DNA of 64,000 nt from positions 3,162,001 to 3,226,000 of the forward strand of contig NZ_CP048405.1 of the NCBI RefSeq assembly GCF_014084125.1, read 5' to 3'. The notes under the pieces were generated by a model that was not told the origin of the DNA, searched no databases, and was given only the letters and a program-made list of their open reading frames with translations. A program made the translations under genes and the position numbers. The DNA comes from Streptacidiphilus sp. PB12-B1b. GTDB taxonomy: Bacteria > Actinomycetota > Actinomycetes > Streptomycetales > Streptomycetaceae. This document shows, one piece after another, positions 8,018 to 15,597 of this stretch; the first letter of the stretch is position 1; every line of letters starts with the position of its first letter.

Positions 8018-8575
8018 ATGGAGCAGCCGACGACCACCCGCGCCGCCCGACGGGCGGCGACCGCGCAGCGGATCCTGCAGGCCGCGCGCGAGGAGTTCGG
8101 CGCCAAGGGGTTCAAGGGCGCGACGGTCCGCAGCATCGCCGCCCGGGCGGGCGTGGACTCCTCGCTGGTGCACCAGCACTACGGCTCCAAGGACGCCCTG
8201 TTCTCCGCCGCCACCGGACTGGCCGCCGGCGAGCCCGGTGACGCCGCCGCCCACCTGGGCGACGTGATGGCGCTCAAGCTCGGCGAGCTGCCGCCGGAGA
8301 CCGCGGCCCTGCTCCGGTCGATGCTGACCTCCCCGGACGCGTCCCGCCAGGTCAGCGACTTCCTCGACCAGCGGGTCGCCGAACTCGCCGCGTCCATGGG
8401 CGGCGGCCCGGACGCGCAGGCCCGCGCGCTGCTGGCGGTCAGCAGCACGCTGGGGCTGACCATCGTCCGGCACTTCCTGGACCTGGCGGCGATGGGCGGC
8501 GTCGACCCGGCGGAGCTGGTGCAGATCGCCCGGCCCTGGTTCGCCTCCCTGGCCGAGGGCCAGGCACCGGCCTGA
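8018..8575 (+). CDS. TetR/AcrR family transcriptional regulator
   Basis: 185 residues. The HTH spans about residues 10-55 (TAQRILQAAREEFGAKGF, IAARAGVDSSLVHQHYGSKDALF); the rest is a helical ligand domain. The start ATG at 8018 is the first methionine after the second operator palindrome. It most likely represses itself and the divergent SnoaL-like gene. The ligand is unknown. Confidence 0.9.
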   Translation: MEQPTTTRAARRAATAQRILQAAREEFGAKGFKGATVRSIAARAGVDSSLVHQHYGSKDALFSAATGLAAGEPGDAAAHLGDVMALKLGELPPETAALLRSMLTSPDASRQVSDFLDQRVAELAASMGGGPDAQARALLAVSSTLGLTIVRHFLDLAAMGGVDPAELVQIARPWFASLAEGQAPA

Positions 8576-8696
8576 CGACCGCCGCCCGGCCGGACCGGGA
8601 GGAGGTCAGGGAATCGGGGTCGGGGCGGTGGGGTCGGCCGGGTGGACGGGTAGGTGAAGGATCAGGGGCTGCCTCCACCCGGAAGGGACCGGGACC

Positions 8697-9050
8697 ATGT
8701 CGTACCAGCACAGCGAAGGGCACCACGTCCGCCAGTGGTGGCAGACGCATGCGGCGGACCGGCGGGCCCGGGCGGCGGCCCGGCGCTGGCGTCACGACGG
8801 CTCCGAGCCGCAGTGGGCCCGCAGCGACCTGCGGGCGCGGCGGCTGCTGGCGGGCGTCTTCGCGCCGCTGATGGTGCTGGGGGCCGTGGCCTTCGCGCTG
8901 CTGGCGGCGAAGGGGCCGCACCTGGACCGCTCGGTCAACCTGGGCGTGGCCGTCGTCTGCGCGGTGTGCGCGGTGGTCGCCGTGGCGGACCTGCTGGTGA
9001 TCCGGCGCCGGATGGCGGAACAGCGCCGCTGGGGCCGCCGAGACCGCTGA
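8697..9050 (+). CDS. Small membrane protein of unknown function
   Basis: 117 residues with two predicted transmembrane helices (LLAGVFAPLMVLGAVAFALLA and LGVAVVCAVCAVVAVADLLV). An Arg-rich cytoplasmic head (DRRARAAARRWRHD) and tail (RRRMAEQRRWGRRD) fit the positive-inside rule. ATG 8697 has GGAAGGGA upstream. No family recognised. It ends in a convergent arrangement with the iron-permease-like gene, with a hairpin between. Confidence 0.6.
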   Translation: MSYQHSEGHHVRQWWQTHAADRRARAAARRWRHDGSEPQWARSDLRARRLLAGVFAPLMVLGAVAFALLAAKGPHLDRSVNLGVAVVCAVCAVVAVADLLVIRRRMAEQRRWGRRDR

Positions 9051-9125
9051 CGCCGCGAGGAGGCTCGTGCCCTGCCCGGACGTGATCGTCCCCGGTCAAG
9101 GGGCTCGGCGTCGCCCGCCCTTCCG

Positions 9126-9164
9126 GGCCGCCCCGGGCGTGAACCGGCGGTCGGCGGGGCGGCC
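9126..9164. terminator. Bidirectional terminator hairpin
   Basis: Perfect 10-bp arms GGCCGCCCCG / CGGGGCGGCC with a 19-nt loop, between convergent genes ending at 9050 and 9183. Confidence 0.7.
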
Positions 9165-9182
9165 TTGCGGTCTGCCGTCCGG

Positions 9183-9551
9183 CTAAAGCTCGTCCTCCAT
9201 GCGGATGGCCGCCTCCAGGTCCTGCCGGACCGGTCCGGCCGCGTTGCCGTGGAGTTCCAGCAGGGAGGCGGCGATCGCGTCGAGCTTGCGCTGCACGGCG
9301 CGCTCGGAGCGGCGCTCGGAGTTCTTGAGCAGGGCCAGCAGCAGCAGGGTGACCGCGGTCATGGCGTCGCCCGCCAACAGCTTGGTGTCCGTGGACAGGC
9401 GGGCGGCGTGCACGCCCAGGACACCGGCCACCAGGGCCAGGCAGAACAGGAAGAACGCCGGGGAACTGCTGAAGTTGGAGGCGTGCTCGGCCAGACGGTC
9501 GAACCGGCTGCGCTGGCCGCCGTTGGTCTCGGCTGGGTGTTTCAAAGTCAT
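9183..9551 (-). CDS. Low-affinity iron permease family protein
   Basis: 122 residues from ATG 9551 (GGGGGA just upstream); an in-frame GTG at 9584 would add 11 residues. The pattern RFDRLAEHASNFSSSPAFFLF, two hydrophobic helices, then GDAMTAVTLLLLALLKNSERR and VQRKLDAIAASLLE matches the small bacterial members of the low-affinity iron permease family. In bacteria their iron-transport role is not well established. No iron-box sequence was noticed. Located between a terminator and an ScbR-like gene reading the same way. Confidence 0.75.
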   Translation of the reverse strand: MTLKHPAETNGGQRSRFDRLAEHASNFSSSPAFFLFCLALVAGVLGVHAARLSTDTKLLAGDAMTAVTLLLLALLKNSERRSERAVQRKLDAIAASLLELHGNAAGPVRQDLEAAIRMEDEL

Positions 9552-9587
9552 GATCCCCCGCCTACCCCGACCTGGGCCGGACACCGG

Positions 9588-10298
9588 TCAGCGGACGAGT
9601 TCGACCTGGTCATCGGCCGTGGCCCGGGCCTGTGGCAGCCGGTCGCGGACGCGGGTGAGCAGCGCGACCGGCTCCGGCCGCGCCTGCAGCGCGGGGAGCA
9701 GCAGCAGCCACAGGCCGGTCAGGTGGGCCTCGATCCGGCGTCGGCCGTCCAGGGCGTCGGAGACGGTGTGCAGCCCGAAGAAGGCGCAGACCAGGGTGTG
9801 CGCCGCCTGCCGGGGCTCGACGCCGGGGGCCAGGCCGCCCTCGGCCCGGGTCTGCCGGAGCAGCTCCGCCACGGTGTCGATCCAGCCGACGAAGGGCGTC
9901 GGCAGGACCGCGTCGATGGCCTTCCGCTCGGACCACAGCCGGGCGCCTGCGCGGACGACGACGTCGTCCCGGAACGCCCGGGCCACGACGAAGCTCAGCA
10001 GGACCAGCCGCTCCATGGGCGGGCCGCCCCCGGCCACGCCGTCGATGAGCTGCGGCCAGGTGGAGAAGTGCTTTTCGATGACGGCCCGGGCCAGGTTCTC
10101 CTTGCTCGTGTAATGGAAGTAGATCGCCCCGCTGGTACGGCCGGACAGCGCGCTGATGTCGCCGATGCTTGTCCCTGCGTAGCCCTTTTCGTCGAAGAGG
10201 TGCGCTGCCGCCTCCAGGACTGCTCTGCGCGTCGTCGCCGCCCGTTCTTGCACGTGTTCTCTGCCTCGGTCGATGCCGTCGAATGACGGGGTCACCAT
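9588..10298 (-). CDS. ScbR/ArpA-type gamma-butyrolactone receptor (TetR family)
   Basis: 236-residue DNA-binding receptor. The HTH with the tell-tale wording of butyrolactone receptors, GYAGTSIGDISALSGRTSGA followed by IYFHYTSKENLARAV, is at about residues 38-75. ATG 10298 has a weak ribosome site; GTG 10253 (VQERAATTRR), closer to the usual family start, is a possible alternative. It is divergent from the AfsA-like synthase 68 nt away, the classic layout in which receptor represses hormone synthesis until ligand accumulates. It may be a true receptor or a pseudo-receptor; sequence reading alone cannot say. Confidence 0.9.
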   Translation of the reverse strand: MVTPSFDGIDRGREHVQERAATTRRAVLEAAAHLFDEKGYAGTSIGDISALSGRTSGAIYFHYTSKENLARAVIEKHFSTWPQLIDGVAGGGPPMERLVLLSFVVARAFRDDVVVRAGARLWSERKAIDAVLPTPFVGWIDTVAELLRQTRAEGGLAPGVEPRQAAHTLVCAFFGLHTVSDALDGRRRIEAHLTGLWLLLLPALQARPEPVALLTRVRDRLPQARATADDQVELVR

Positions 10299-10320
10299 AG
10301 CGGCTCTGCCCCGCCCGCCG

Positions 10321-10366
10321 CGGGATCGCGGATGCGTTTTCCGAAGGTTTGATATGTGCTATTGGT
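10321..10366. promoter_or_regulatory. Divergent promoter region with weak ARE-like element
   Basis: The short scbR-afsA gap is locally AT-richer. On the minus strand it carries CAAACCTTCGGAAAACG, which loosely resembles one half of an autoregulatory element bound by butyrolactone receptors. The match is partial and is offered only as the likely binding zone. Confidence 0.3.
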
Positions 10367-11377
10367 ATGCATAGTTGGGACGCCGTGCCGCGCACGGGTG
10401 GCGGGCGCTCGGCCGCGGACGGGCCGCGCCCGCTCACCTGGTCGCGGACGGTGCCCCGGGAGTCGGTGCACCGGCTCTCGGTGGCCGAGGTGCTGCTCAC
10501 CGATGTGCTGCCGGCCGGGCCCGGGCGCTTCGCGGCCGCCGCCCAGTGGCCGCTCTCCCACCCCACCTTCCCGCGCGGCGGGGAGGGCCTGCACAACCCG
10601 CTGATGATCGTGGAGACCCTCCGGCAGCTGGGCATCTACCTGCCGCTGCGGTACTGCGGCGTCCCGCCCCGCTCGCACTTCCTGATCACGGACGTCTCCT
10701 ACGAGCTGGATCCGGCCGCCGAGCCCCGGGTCCGGTACGGCGCCACCGAGGTGACCTGCCTGGTGGAGATGGGCGACGTGCGCCGCCGGGCGGCCTCGGG
10801 CGCGCTGTCGGGGATGCGGCTGCGGGCCCGCTTCCTCGCCGGAGGGCGGACGTTCGCGCAGGCCGAGGGCGGGGCGCGGATCCTGGACGCCGAGGGCTAC
10901 ACGGCGCTGCGCGGGCCCGGACCGGGCGCGGACGGCCGCCCGGGCGCCCCCGACGGACACCCGCGCGCCCCCGCCGGGCTGCGTCCGGCGCCGGAGGGCC
11001 TGGGTGTGGCCTCGCCGCAGGACGTGATGCTGGCGCTCGCGCCGGACGGCGTCCGGGTGGATCCGGCCGATCCCCGGCATCCGTACTTCTTCGACCACGA
11101 CAGCGACCACGTGCCCGGCATGACCCTGCTGGAGGCGGCGCGCCAGGCGGTGGCGGTCCAGAGCGAGGGGCGGTTGCAGCGCCCGGTCGGCTGCGGCCTG
11201 CGCCTGCTGCGTTTCACCGAGTTCAGCCCGGCCGCGACCGTCGAGTGCACGGTGCACGGCACCACCTGCGTGTTCCGGATCCGGCAGGACGCCGGACCGA
11301 CCGCCGTCGGCGTGCTCCGGTATTCCGGAAAACCGGCGGCTGAACACGCCCGCGAGTTGTTTGACTCCGAACCGTAG
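10367..11377 (+). CDS. AfsA/ScbA-type gamma-butyrolactone synthase
   Basis: 336 residues from ATG 10367 (an in-frame TTG at 10349 has its ribosome site only 1 nt away and is unlikely). Two AfsA hot-dog repeats are seen: residues ~22-170 starting at VHRLSVAEVLLTDV and ~205-310 with HPYFFDHDSDHVPGMTLLEA, the hallmark of the family. AfsA condenses a beta-ketoacyl-ACP with dihydroxyacetone phosphate, the first step of gamma-butyrolactone and related furan hormones. Neighbours are an ScbR receptor (divergent) and a HAD phosphatase (downstream), and a dihydroxyacetone kinase pair lies 0.9 kb further on. Confidence 0.93.
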   Translation: MHSWDAVPRTGGGRSAADGPRPLTWSRTVPRESVHRLSVAEVLLTDVLPAGPGRFAAAAQWPLSHPTFPRGGEGLHNPLMIVETLRQLGIYLPLRYCGVPPRSHFLITDVSYELDPAAEPRVRYGATEVTCLVEMGDVRRRAASGALSGMRLRARFLAGGRTFAQAEGGARILDAEGYTALRGPGPGADGRPGAPDGHPRAPAGLRPAPEGLGVASPQDVMLALAPDGVRVDPADPRHPYFFDHDSDHVPGMTLLEAARQAVAVQSEGRLQRPVGCGLRLLRFTEFSPAATVECTVHGTTCVFRIRQDAGPTAVGVLRYSGKPAAEHARELFDSEP

Positions 11378-11378
11378 C

Positions 11379-11405
11379 GAACATAACGTTCTGAGCGTTA
11401 TGTTC
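11379..11405. promoter_or_regulatory. Perfect AT-rich inverted repeat between afsA and HAD gene
   Basis: GAACATAACG (11379-11388) and CGTTATGTTC (11396-11405), 10-bp perfect arms with the 7-nt centre TTCTGAG, beginning 2 nt after the afsA stop. The low GC content in a very GC-rich genome argues for an operator or an RNA element rather than an ordinary terminator. Either could act here: ending afsA transcription or controlling the HAD gene 180 nt downstream. Confidence 0.6.
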
Positions 11406-11587
11406 TTGCCTGCTCCTGGACAGGCCGGAACTCCGAGGCCGCGTCAGCACGGCCTCTCGCCGGGCCCGTATGCGAAAACGGCCCGGATATGCGGTCTGCG
11501 AGTTCGCCGCGTTTCCCCTCACGCCTGCGCGATCGGTCACGGCATTCGCTCCCCGTACTCCTCCCTTCCCTCACGAACGGTAGAGGC

Positions 11588-12280
11588 ATGGCGAAAAAAT
11601 CGATCCTCACCTGGACTCCCGCCGCTGTGGTCTTCGACTGCGACGGCACCCTCATGGACAGCGAGCAGCACTGGCAGGAGGCCCGGGAGCTGGTGCTCCG
11701 CGGCCACGGAATCGCGCCCGACGACCTGTTCGCGGCGCGGGCGAAGGGGCTGCACTACACCCAGTGCGGCCGGCTGATGGCCGAGACGGCCGGATTCCCC
11801 GGGCTGGCCGAGGCCATGACCCGTCAACTCCTGGACGTGTTCCGCAAACTCGTCGCCGAGAACCCGGTCACCTGCCCGGGCGCAAGAGAACTCGTCCTCG
11901 CCGCAGCCGAGTTCGCTCCGCTGGCGGTGGCCAGCAACTGCCCGCTGGACGTCGTCGAGTCGAGCCTGGACCAGGCCGGTCTGCTGTCCTGCTTCGCGCA
12001 CATCGTGGTGCCGCAGGACGGCCTGCTGCCCAAGCCGGAGCCGGACGTCTACCTGGCCGCCGTCGAGCGGTGCGGCGCGGTCCCCGACGAGTCGCTGGCC
12101 GTCGAGGACTCCGCCTGCGGCATCCGTTCCGCCGTCAGCGCCGGTCTGCGGGTGCTCGGCGTCGGGCCGCACCCGGGCGAGGAGGAGACCGCCATGGCCG
12201 ACCTCTGGGTCACCACCCTGGCCGATCCCGCCCTCCGCGCCTGGGCCGCCGGACGGCAGGCCCGCTGCGCCGCGGTCTGA
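11588..12280 (+). CDS. HAD-superfamily phosphatase (likely hormone-pathway phosphatase, MmfP-like)
   Basis: 230 residues. HAD motif I is VFDCDGTLMDS, with the nucleophile and acid aspartates near residues 15-20. Motif II is the Ser of AVASNC, motif III the Lys in LPKPEPD, and motif IV VEDSACG. The cap is a helical C1 type. Such a phosphatase is expected in AfsA-type pathways to remove the phosphate inherited from dihydroxyacetone phosphate; in the methylenomycin furan locus the AfsA homologue MmfL is accompanied by the phosphatase MmfP. The start ATG follows GTAGAGG. The 210-nt gap to afsA contains a strong palindrome. Confidence 0.85.
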   Translation: MAKKSILTWTPAAVVFDCDGTLMDSEQHWQEARELVLRGHGIAPDDLFAARAKGLHYTQCGRLMAETAGFPGLAEAMTRQLLDVFRKLVAENPVTCPGARELVLAAAEFAPLAVASNCPLDVVESSLDQAGLLSCFAHIVVPQDGLLPKPEPDVYLAAVERCGAVPDESLAVEDSACGIRSAVSAGLRVLGVGPHPGEEETAMADLWVTTLADPALRAWAAGRQARCAAV

Positions 12281-12324
12281 CCGGCCGCGCGGGCTGAGCG
12301 GCCGACCGCTGGGGCCGGGCCCGG

Positions 12325-13005
12325 TCAGCCCGTCGGAACGTGCTGACCGGGCTCCGCCAGCAGCGGTACGAGCGTGGTGACCTGCTTTCCCGCCGAGGAG
12401 AACAGCAGGGCGACGCCGACCGCGCCCGGGTCGGGGATGCCCGACGCCCGTTCGCCCAGGTAGCTGGCCCGGCCCCGGCGCGCGCACAGCTCCCTGGTGG
12501 ACCGCACCCCCTGGAAGGCGGCGTCCGCCGCCGCCGGGAGGGCGCGGTCCACGGGCGTGTCCACCGTGCACAGCTGGAGCGCCAGGACGGCCGGTGCCAG
12601 CGCGTCGACCAGGGTCTTGTCGCCGGGGACGGCCTCGCCGACCCGCTGCACGGCCGCCAGACCCGCCGCGGCGCCGCGCGCCAGGTCCGGCGTGGTGAGG
12701 TCGTGGTGCACGGCGGCCTCGGCCAGATGGTGCAGCACCAGCCCGAACAGCGGGCCGCTGGTGCCGCCCACCTCGTCCAGGAAGGCGTCGGCCGCCGCCC
12801 GGAGCGGCTGGGCGGCGGAGAGGCCCGCCTCCGGCAGCCGGTCCAGCGCCTTGGTGGCGCAGCACACCCCGGTGCGCAGGTTGATGCCGAAGTCGCCGTC
12901 CCCGGCCCGCTGGTCCAGCTCGGTCAGCTCCGGCTCGGTGGCGGTCACCGAGGCGGCGAAGCGCCGGAGCCAGGCGCGGGTGAAGGTGCCGTCGAAGCTC
13001 GTCAT
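12325..13005 (-). CDS. dhaL: Dihydroxyacetone kinase subunit DhaL (ADP/ATP-binding)
   Basis: 226 residues, all-helical DhaL fold. The nucleotide/Mg site is DQRAGDGDFGINL (Asp cluster near residues 32-38), followed by GGTSGPLFG and the GDKTLVDALAPA motif. With DhaK it phosphorylates dihydroxyacetone to DHAP. Its ATG overlaps the dhaK stop by 4 nt (ATGA), so the pair is translationally coupled. No DhaM phosphocarrier gene is adjacent, so the phosphate source (PTS-charged or direct ATP use) is unresolved. A related triose or tetrulose substrate is also possible. Confidence 0.9.
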   Translation of the reverse strand: MTSFDGTFTRAWLRRFAASVTATEPELTELDQRAGDGDFGINLRTGVCCATKALDRLPEAGLSAAQPLRAAADAFLDEVGGTSGPLFGLVLHHLAEAAVHHDLTTPDLARGAAAGLAAVQRVGEAVPGDKTLVDALAPAVLALQLCTVDTPVDRALPAAADAAFQGVRSTRELCARRGRASYLGERASGIPDPGAVGVALLFSSAGKQVTTLVPLLAEPGQHVPTG

Positions 13006-14030
13006 GCCACCGACTCCCTCACCATCGGACGGGACCACTCGAGTGCCGGTGTGCGCACCGGCGCGTCGTACAGGCCGAGGACCTCCTCGTCGGCGACCAG
13101 CAGCGTGAGCGAGAAGCCCCGCGTGTCCAGCGCCGTGGAGAAGTCGCCGACCAGGGAGCGGGCCACGAGCACCCCGCGCCCCTCCAGCGCCCGCACGGTC
13201 TCGTGCGCCACGGCGTACAGCTCCAGGCTGGTGACCGCGCCCAGCCCGTTCACCAGGACGATCACCGGCGCGCCCGGGGGCGGCCGCAGCGCGGCGGTCA
13301 GCGCCTCGGCCATCCGCCCCACCAGTCCGGCCAGGGAGCCCTGCGGCAGGGAGCGGGCGGCGCGTTCGCCGTGGATGCCCACGCCGAATTCGATCATCCC
13401 GGTCGGCAGGGCGTAGGCGGCCCTGCCGGTGCCGGGGGCGGTGTGGGCGGCGGCTGCGACGGCCATGCTCCGGCACTGCCGGACCAGCCGGGCGCCCAGC
13501 TCGGCCAACTGGGTCAGTCCGTCGCCCCGGTCCGCCGCCGCGCCCAGGATCTTCTCCACCAGCACCGTTGCCGCGGTGCCGCGCCGCCCCACGGCGACTC
13601 CGTCGGAGTCGGAGGCGAGGTCGTCGTCCACCAGCACCCGGGCGCAGGGGATGCCCTGGTGCGCCAGCCGCTCGGCGGCGATCCCGAAGTTGATCCGGTC
13701 CCCGGTGTAGTTCTTGACGATGTGCAGGACGCCCTCCGGCCCGGCCACGGCGCAGGACGCCTTGAAGATCTGCCGGTTGTGCGGCGAGGCGAAGACCTGC
13801 CCGGGGCAGGCAGCGTCCAGCATGCCCGCGCCGACGAAACCGACGTGCATCGGCTCGTGCCCGGAGCCGCCCCCGGACAGCAGGCCGACCCGGCGGGCGG
13901 GCGCGGTGTGCCGGGCGCGTACGTAGCCGTCCTGCGCATGGTGGGCGACCAGCCCGCTGTGCACGGTGGAGAAGCCGGCTATGGCATCGGCCACCAGCGA
14001 TTCCTGGGAGGACGCGAAGTATTTGGCCAC
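13002..14030 (-). CDS. dhaK: Dihydroxyacetone kinase subunit DhaK (substrate-binding)
   Basis: 342 residues from GTG 14030, chosen because GAGGAG lies about 6 nt upstream and the length then fits DhaK (~330); upstream in-frame starts at 14087 and 14102 would add unrelated residues. Conserved features: LLSGGGSGHEPMHVGFVGAGM early on, IVKNYTGDRINFG, and GVGIHGERA with the His that forms a hemiaminal with dihydroxyacetone. Coupled to dhaL by a 4-nt overlap. The product, DHAP, is the co-substrate of the AfsA enzyme encoded nearby, although the genes are on opposite strands. Confidence 0.92.
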   Translation of the reverse strand: MAKYFASSQESLVADAIAGFSTVHSGLVAHHAQDGYVRARHTAPARRVGLLSGGGSGHEPMHVGFVGAGMLDAACPGQVFASPHNRQIFKASCAVAGPEGVLHIVKNYTGDRINFGIAAERLAHQGIPCARVLVDDDLASDSDGVAVGRRGTAATVLVEKILGAAADRGDGLTQLAELGARLVRQCRSMAVAAAAHTAPGTGRAAYALPTGMIEFGVGIHGERAARSLPQGSLAGLVGRMAEALTAALRPPPGAPVIVLVNGLGAVTSLELYAVAHETVRALEGRGVLVARSLVGDFSTALDTRGFSLTLLVADEEVLGLYDAPVRTPALEWSRPMVRESVA

Positions 14031-14145
14031 TGCGGCTCCTCGGACCGTGGCGCAGCCGAGCGGCTCGCGCCTGTCTGTTGGGCTCATCGTGGCTCCGGGC
14101 ACGGGGGCGGCAACTCGGGGCGCGCGGTCGTACGGGCCGTCGTCC

Positions 14146-15234
14146 TCAGCGCTCGGCGATGCTGGGGAAGACGGCGTCGTCCAGGATCAGCCCCACCGCG
14201 ACGGCCACCGGGATGGCCAGCAGCGCGCCGATCAGGCCCAGCAGGTCCCCGCCGATCACCACGCCCAGGATGGTGACCAGGGGGTGGACGGCCACCGCGT
14301 ACTTCATGGCCTTGGGGGTGATCAGGTAGTCCTCGGCGACGCGGAAGACGGTGTAGAAGGCGGCGGTGGCGAGGGCGACCGGCCAGGACACCACCAGCGC
14401 CACGAGCGAGACGACGATTCCGCCGATGGTGGAGCCGACCAGCGGGACCAGGTCCAGCACGGCGACGAACACGCCGAGGGCGGCCGGGTAGGGGACGCCG
14501 AAGATCTGCAGCCAGACGAAGGTGGCCAGCCCGGCGATGACCGAGGTGGCGAGGTTGGCGAGCATGTAGCGTCCGGTGCGCAGCAGGATCTCGTCGGTGA
14601 GCTCGGTGGCGTGCGGGCGGCGGCTGCCCGGCACGAAGCGCAGGAAGAAGTCCTTGATGGTGGGCAGCCCCGCGAGGAAGTACATGGTCAGCGTGACCAC
14701 CAGGAACAGCCCGGTCACCGTGGTCAGCACCAGCTGACCCGCGCCCACGATCCCGCTCACCAGGGTGCCGCCGCCCCCGGAGCCCAGTTCCTGCTTGGCC
14801 TTCTCCACGATGTGGTACTTGTCCTCGAGCCGGCCCAGGGTGGAGTGGTGGTCCTGGAGCTGCTGCAGCCAGACGGGGACGCTGCGGGTGAGGGCGTTGA
14901 TCTCGTTGGTGATGGGGGTGACGAACAGCAGGGCCAGCGCGGCCACGAACAGGGCCAGCCCCAGGATCACCACCGTCACCGCCCAGGTGCGGCGCAGCCC
15001 GGCGCGGGTGAGCGCCCGTACGAACGGGTCGACGCTGATCGCTATCACCAGGGCGAGCAGCGAGAGCATGACCAGGCTGGCGATCCCCTCCACGGCCTCG
15101 ACCAGCAGATAGGCCACCAGGGCGCCCAGGCTGAGCTGGAATCCCATGGCGAACCACGAACGTCTGGGCGGGGGAGCGGCCGGGCCGGACGCCGGTATGC
15201 CGACACCGTCCGGACCGGATTCGGGCAGGGCCAC
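14146..15234 (-). CDS. AI-2E family transporter (PerM/TqsA-like membrane protein)
   Basis: 362 residues from GTG 15234, which has AGGAG 8 nt upstream. Hydrophobic segments run throughout: an N-terminal pair (FQLSLGALVAYLLVEAVEG, SLVMLSLLALVIAISV), another after WAVTVVILGLALFVAALALL, and a C-terminal group ending GGDLLGLIGALLAIPVAVAV. VPLVGSTIGGI and a following loop fit the AI-2E/PerM family. Family members include an AI-2 exporter and ion antiporters; the actual substrate cannot be inferred. Transcribed alone, divergent from the small membrane peptide gene. Confidence 0.85.
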   Translation of the reverse strand: MALPESGPDGVGIPASGPAAPPPRRSWFAMGFQLSLGALVAYLLVEAVEGIASLVMLSLLALVIAISVDPFVRALTRAGLRRTWAVTVVILGLALFVAALALLFVTPITNEINALTRSVPVWLQQLQDHHSTLGRLEDKYHIVEKAKQELGSGGGGTLVSGIVGAGQLVLTTVTGLFLVVTLTMYFLAGLPTIKDFFLRFVPGSRRPHATELTDEILLRTGRYMLANLATSVIAGLATFVWLQIFGVPYPAALGVFVAVLDLVPLVGSTIGGIVVSLVALVVSWPVALATAAFYTVFRVAEDYLITPKAMKYAVAVHPLVTILGVVIGGDLLGLIGALLAIPVAVAVGLILDDAVFPSIAER

Positions 15235-15435
15235 TGGGCGACTCCTGGAGGAGAGGGCGGAGGGGGGAGCGGGCGCGTCCCCGGGGAACGGGAATGCGCC
15301 CTTGCCCGGCCCCTGCCCGGCCGGGACGGATCCAATCCGTCCTTGCATCGACCTCCGCCGTTACATGGACCGCCGGGGTCGGGGCAGGGGACAGCGTGGG
15401 GCAGCGGCTGCCCCCTCGCAGTCGAAGGAGTCCTC

Positions 15436-15597
15436 ATGGTCAAGGTTCTGCTGGTCCTGTTGTGCCTGGTCTTCCCGTTCCTGGCGGTCCTGATCAAGGA
15501 GGGGCCGTGCCTGAAGGTCCTGTGGGCGTTCCTGCTGCAGCTGCTCGGCCACATCCCCGGCGTGATCTACGGCATCTACCAGGTGGTCAAGGACTGA
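15436..15597 (+). CDS. YqaE/Pmp3-like small membrane peptide
   Basis: 53 residues, nearly all hydrophobic: two membrane helices (LLVLLCLVFPFLAVLI and VLWAFLLQLLGHIPGVIYG) joined by KEGPCLK. The HIPGVIYGIYQVV end is typical of the Pmp3/YqaE proteolipid family linked to membrane-stress tolerance. A strong ribosome site, GAAGGAG, precedes ATG 15436. Its stop codon abuts the stop codon of the convergent oxidoreductase with no spacer. Confidence 0.85.
   Translation: MVKVLLVLLCLVFPFLAVLIKEGPCLKVLWAFLLQLLGHIPGVIYGIYQVVKD

Noticed and set aside
10321..10366. A definite autoregulatory element for the butyrolactone receptor
   Set aside because: Only a partial half-site match; kept as a low-confidence region, not as a finding.
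13002..14102. DhaK starting at GTG 14102 or ATG 14087
   Set aside because: These starts add 19-24 residues unlike DhaK and lack a ribosome site; GTG 14030 has GAGGAG and the family length.
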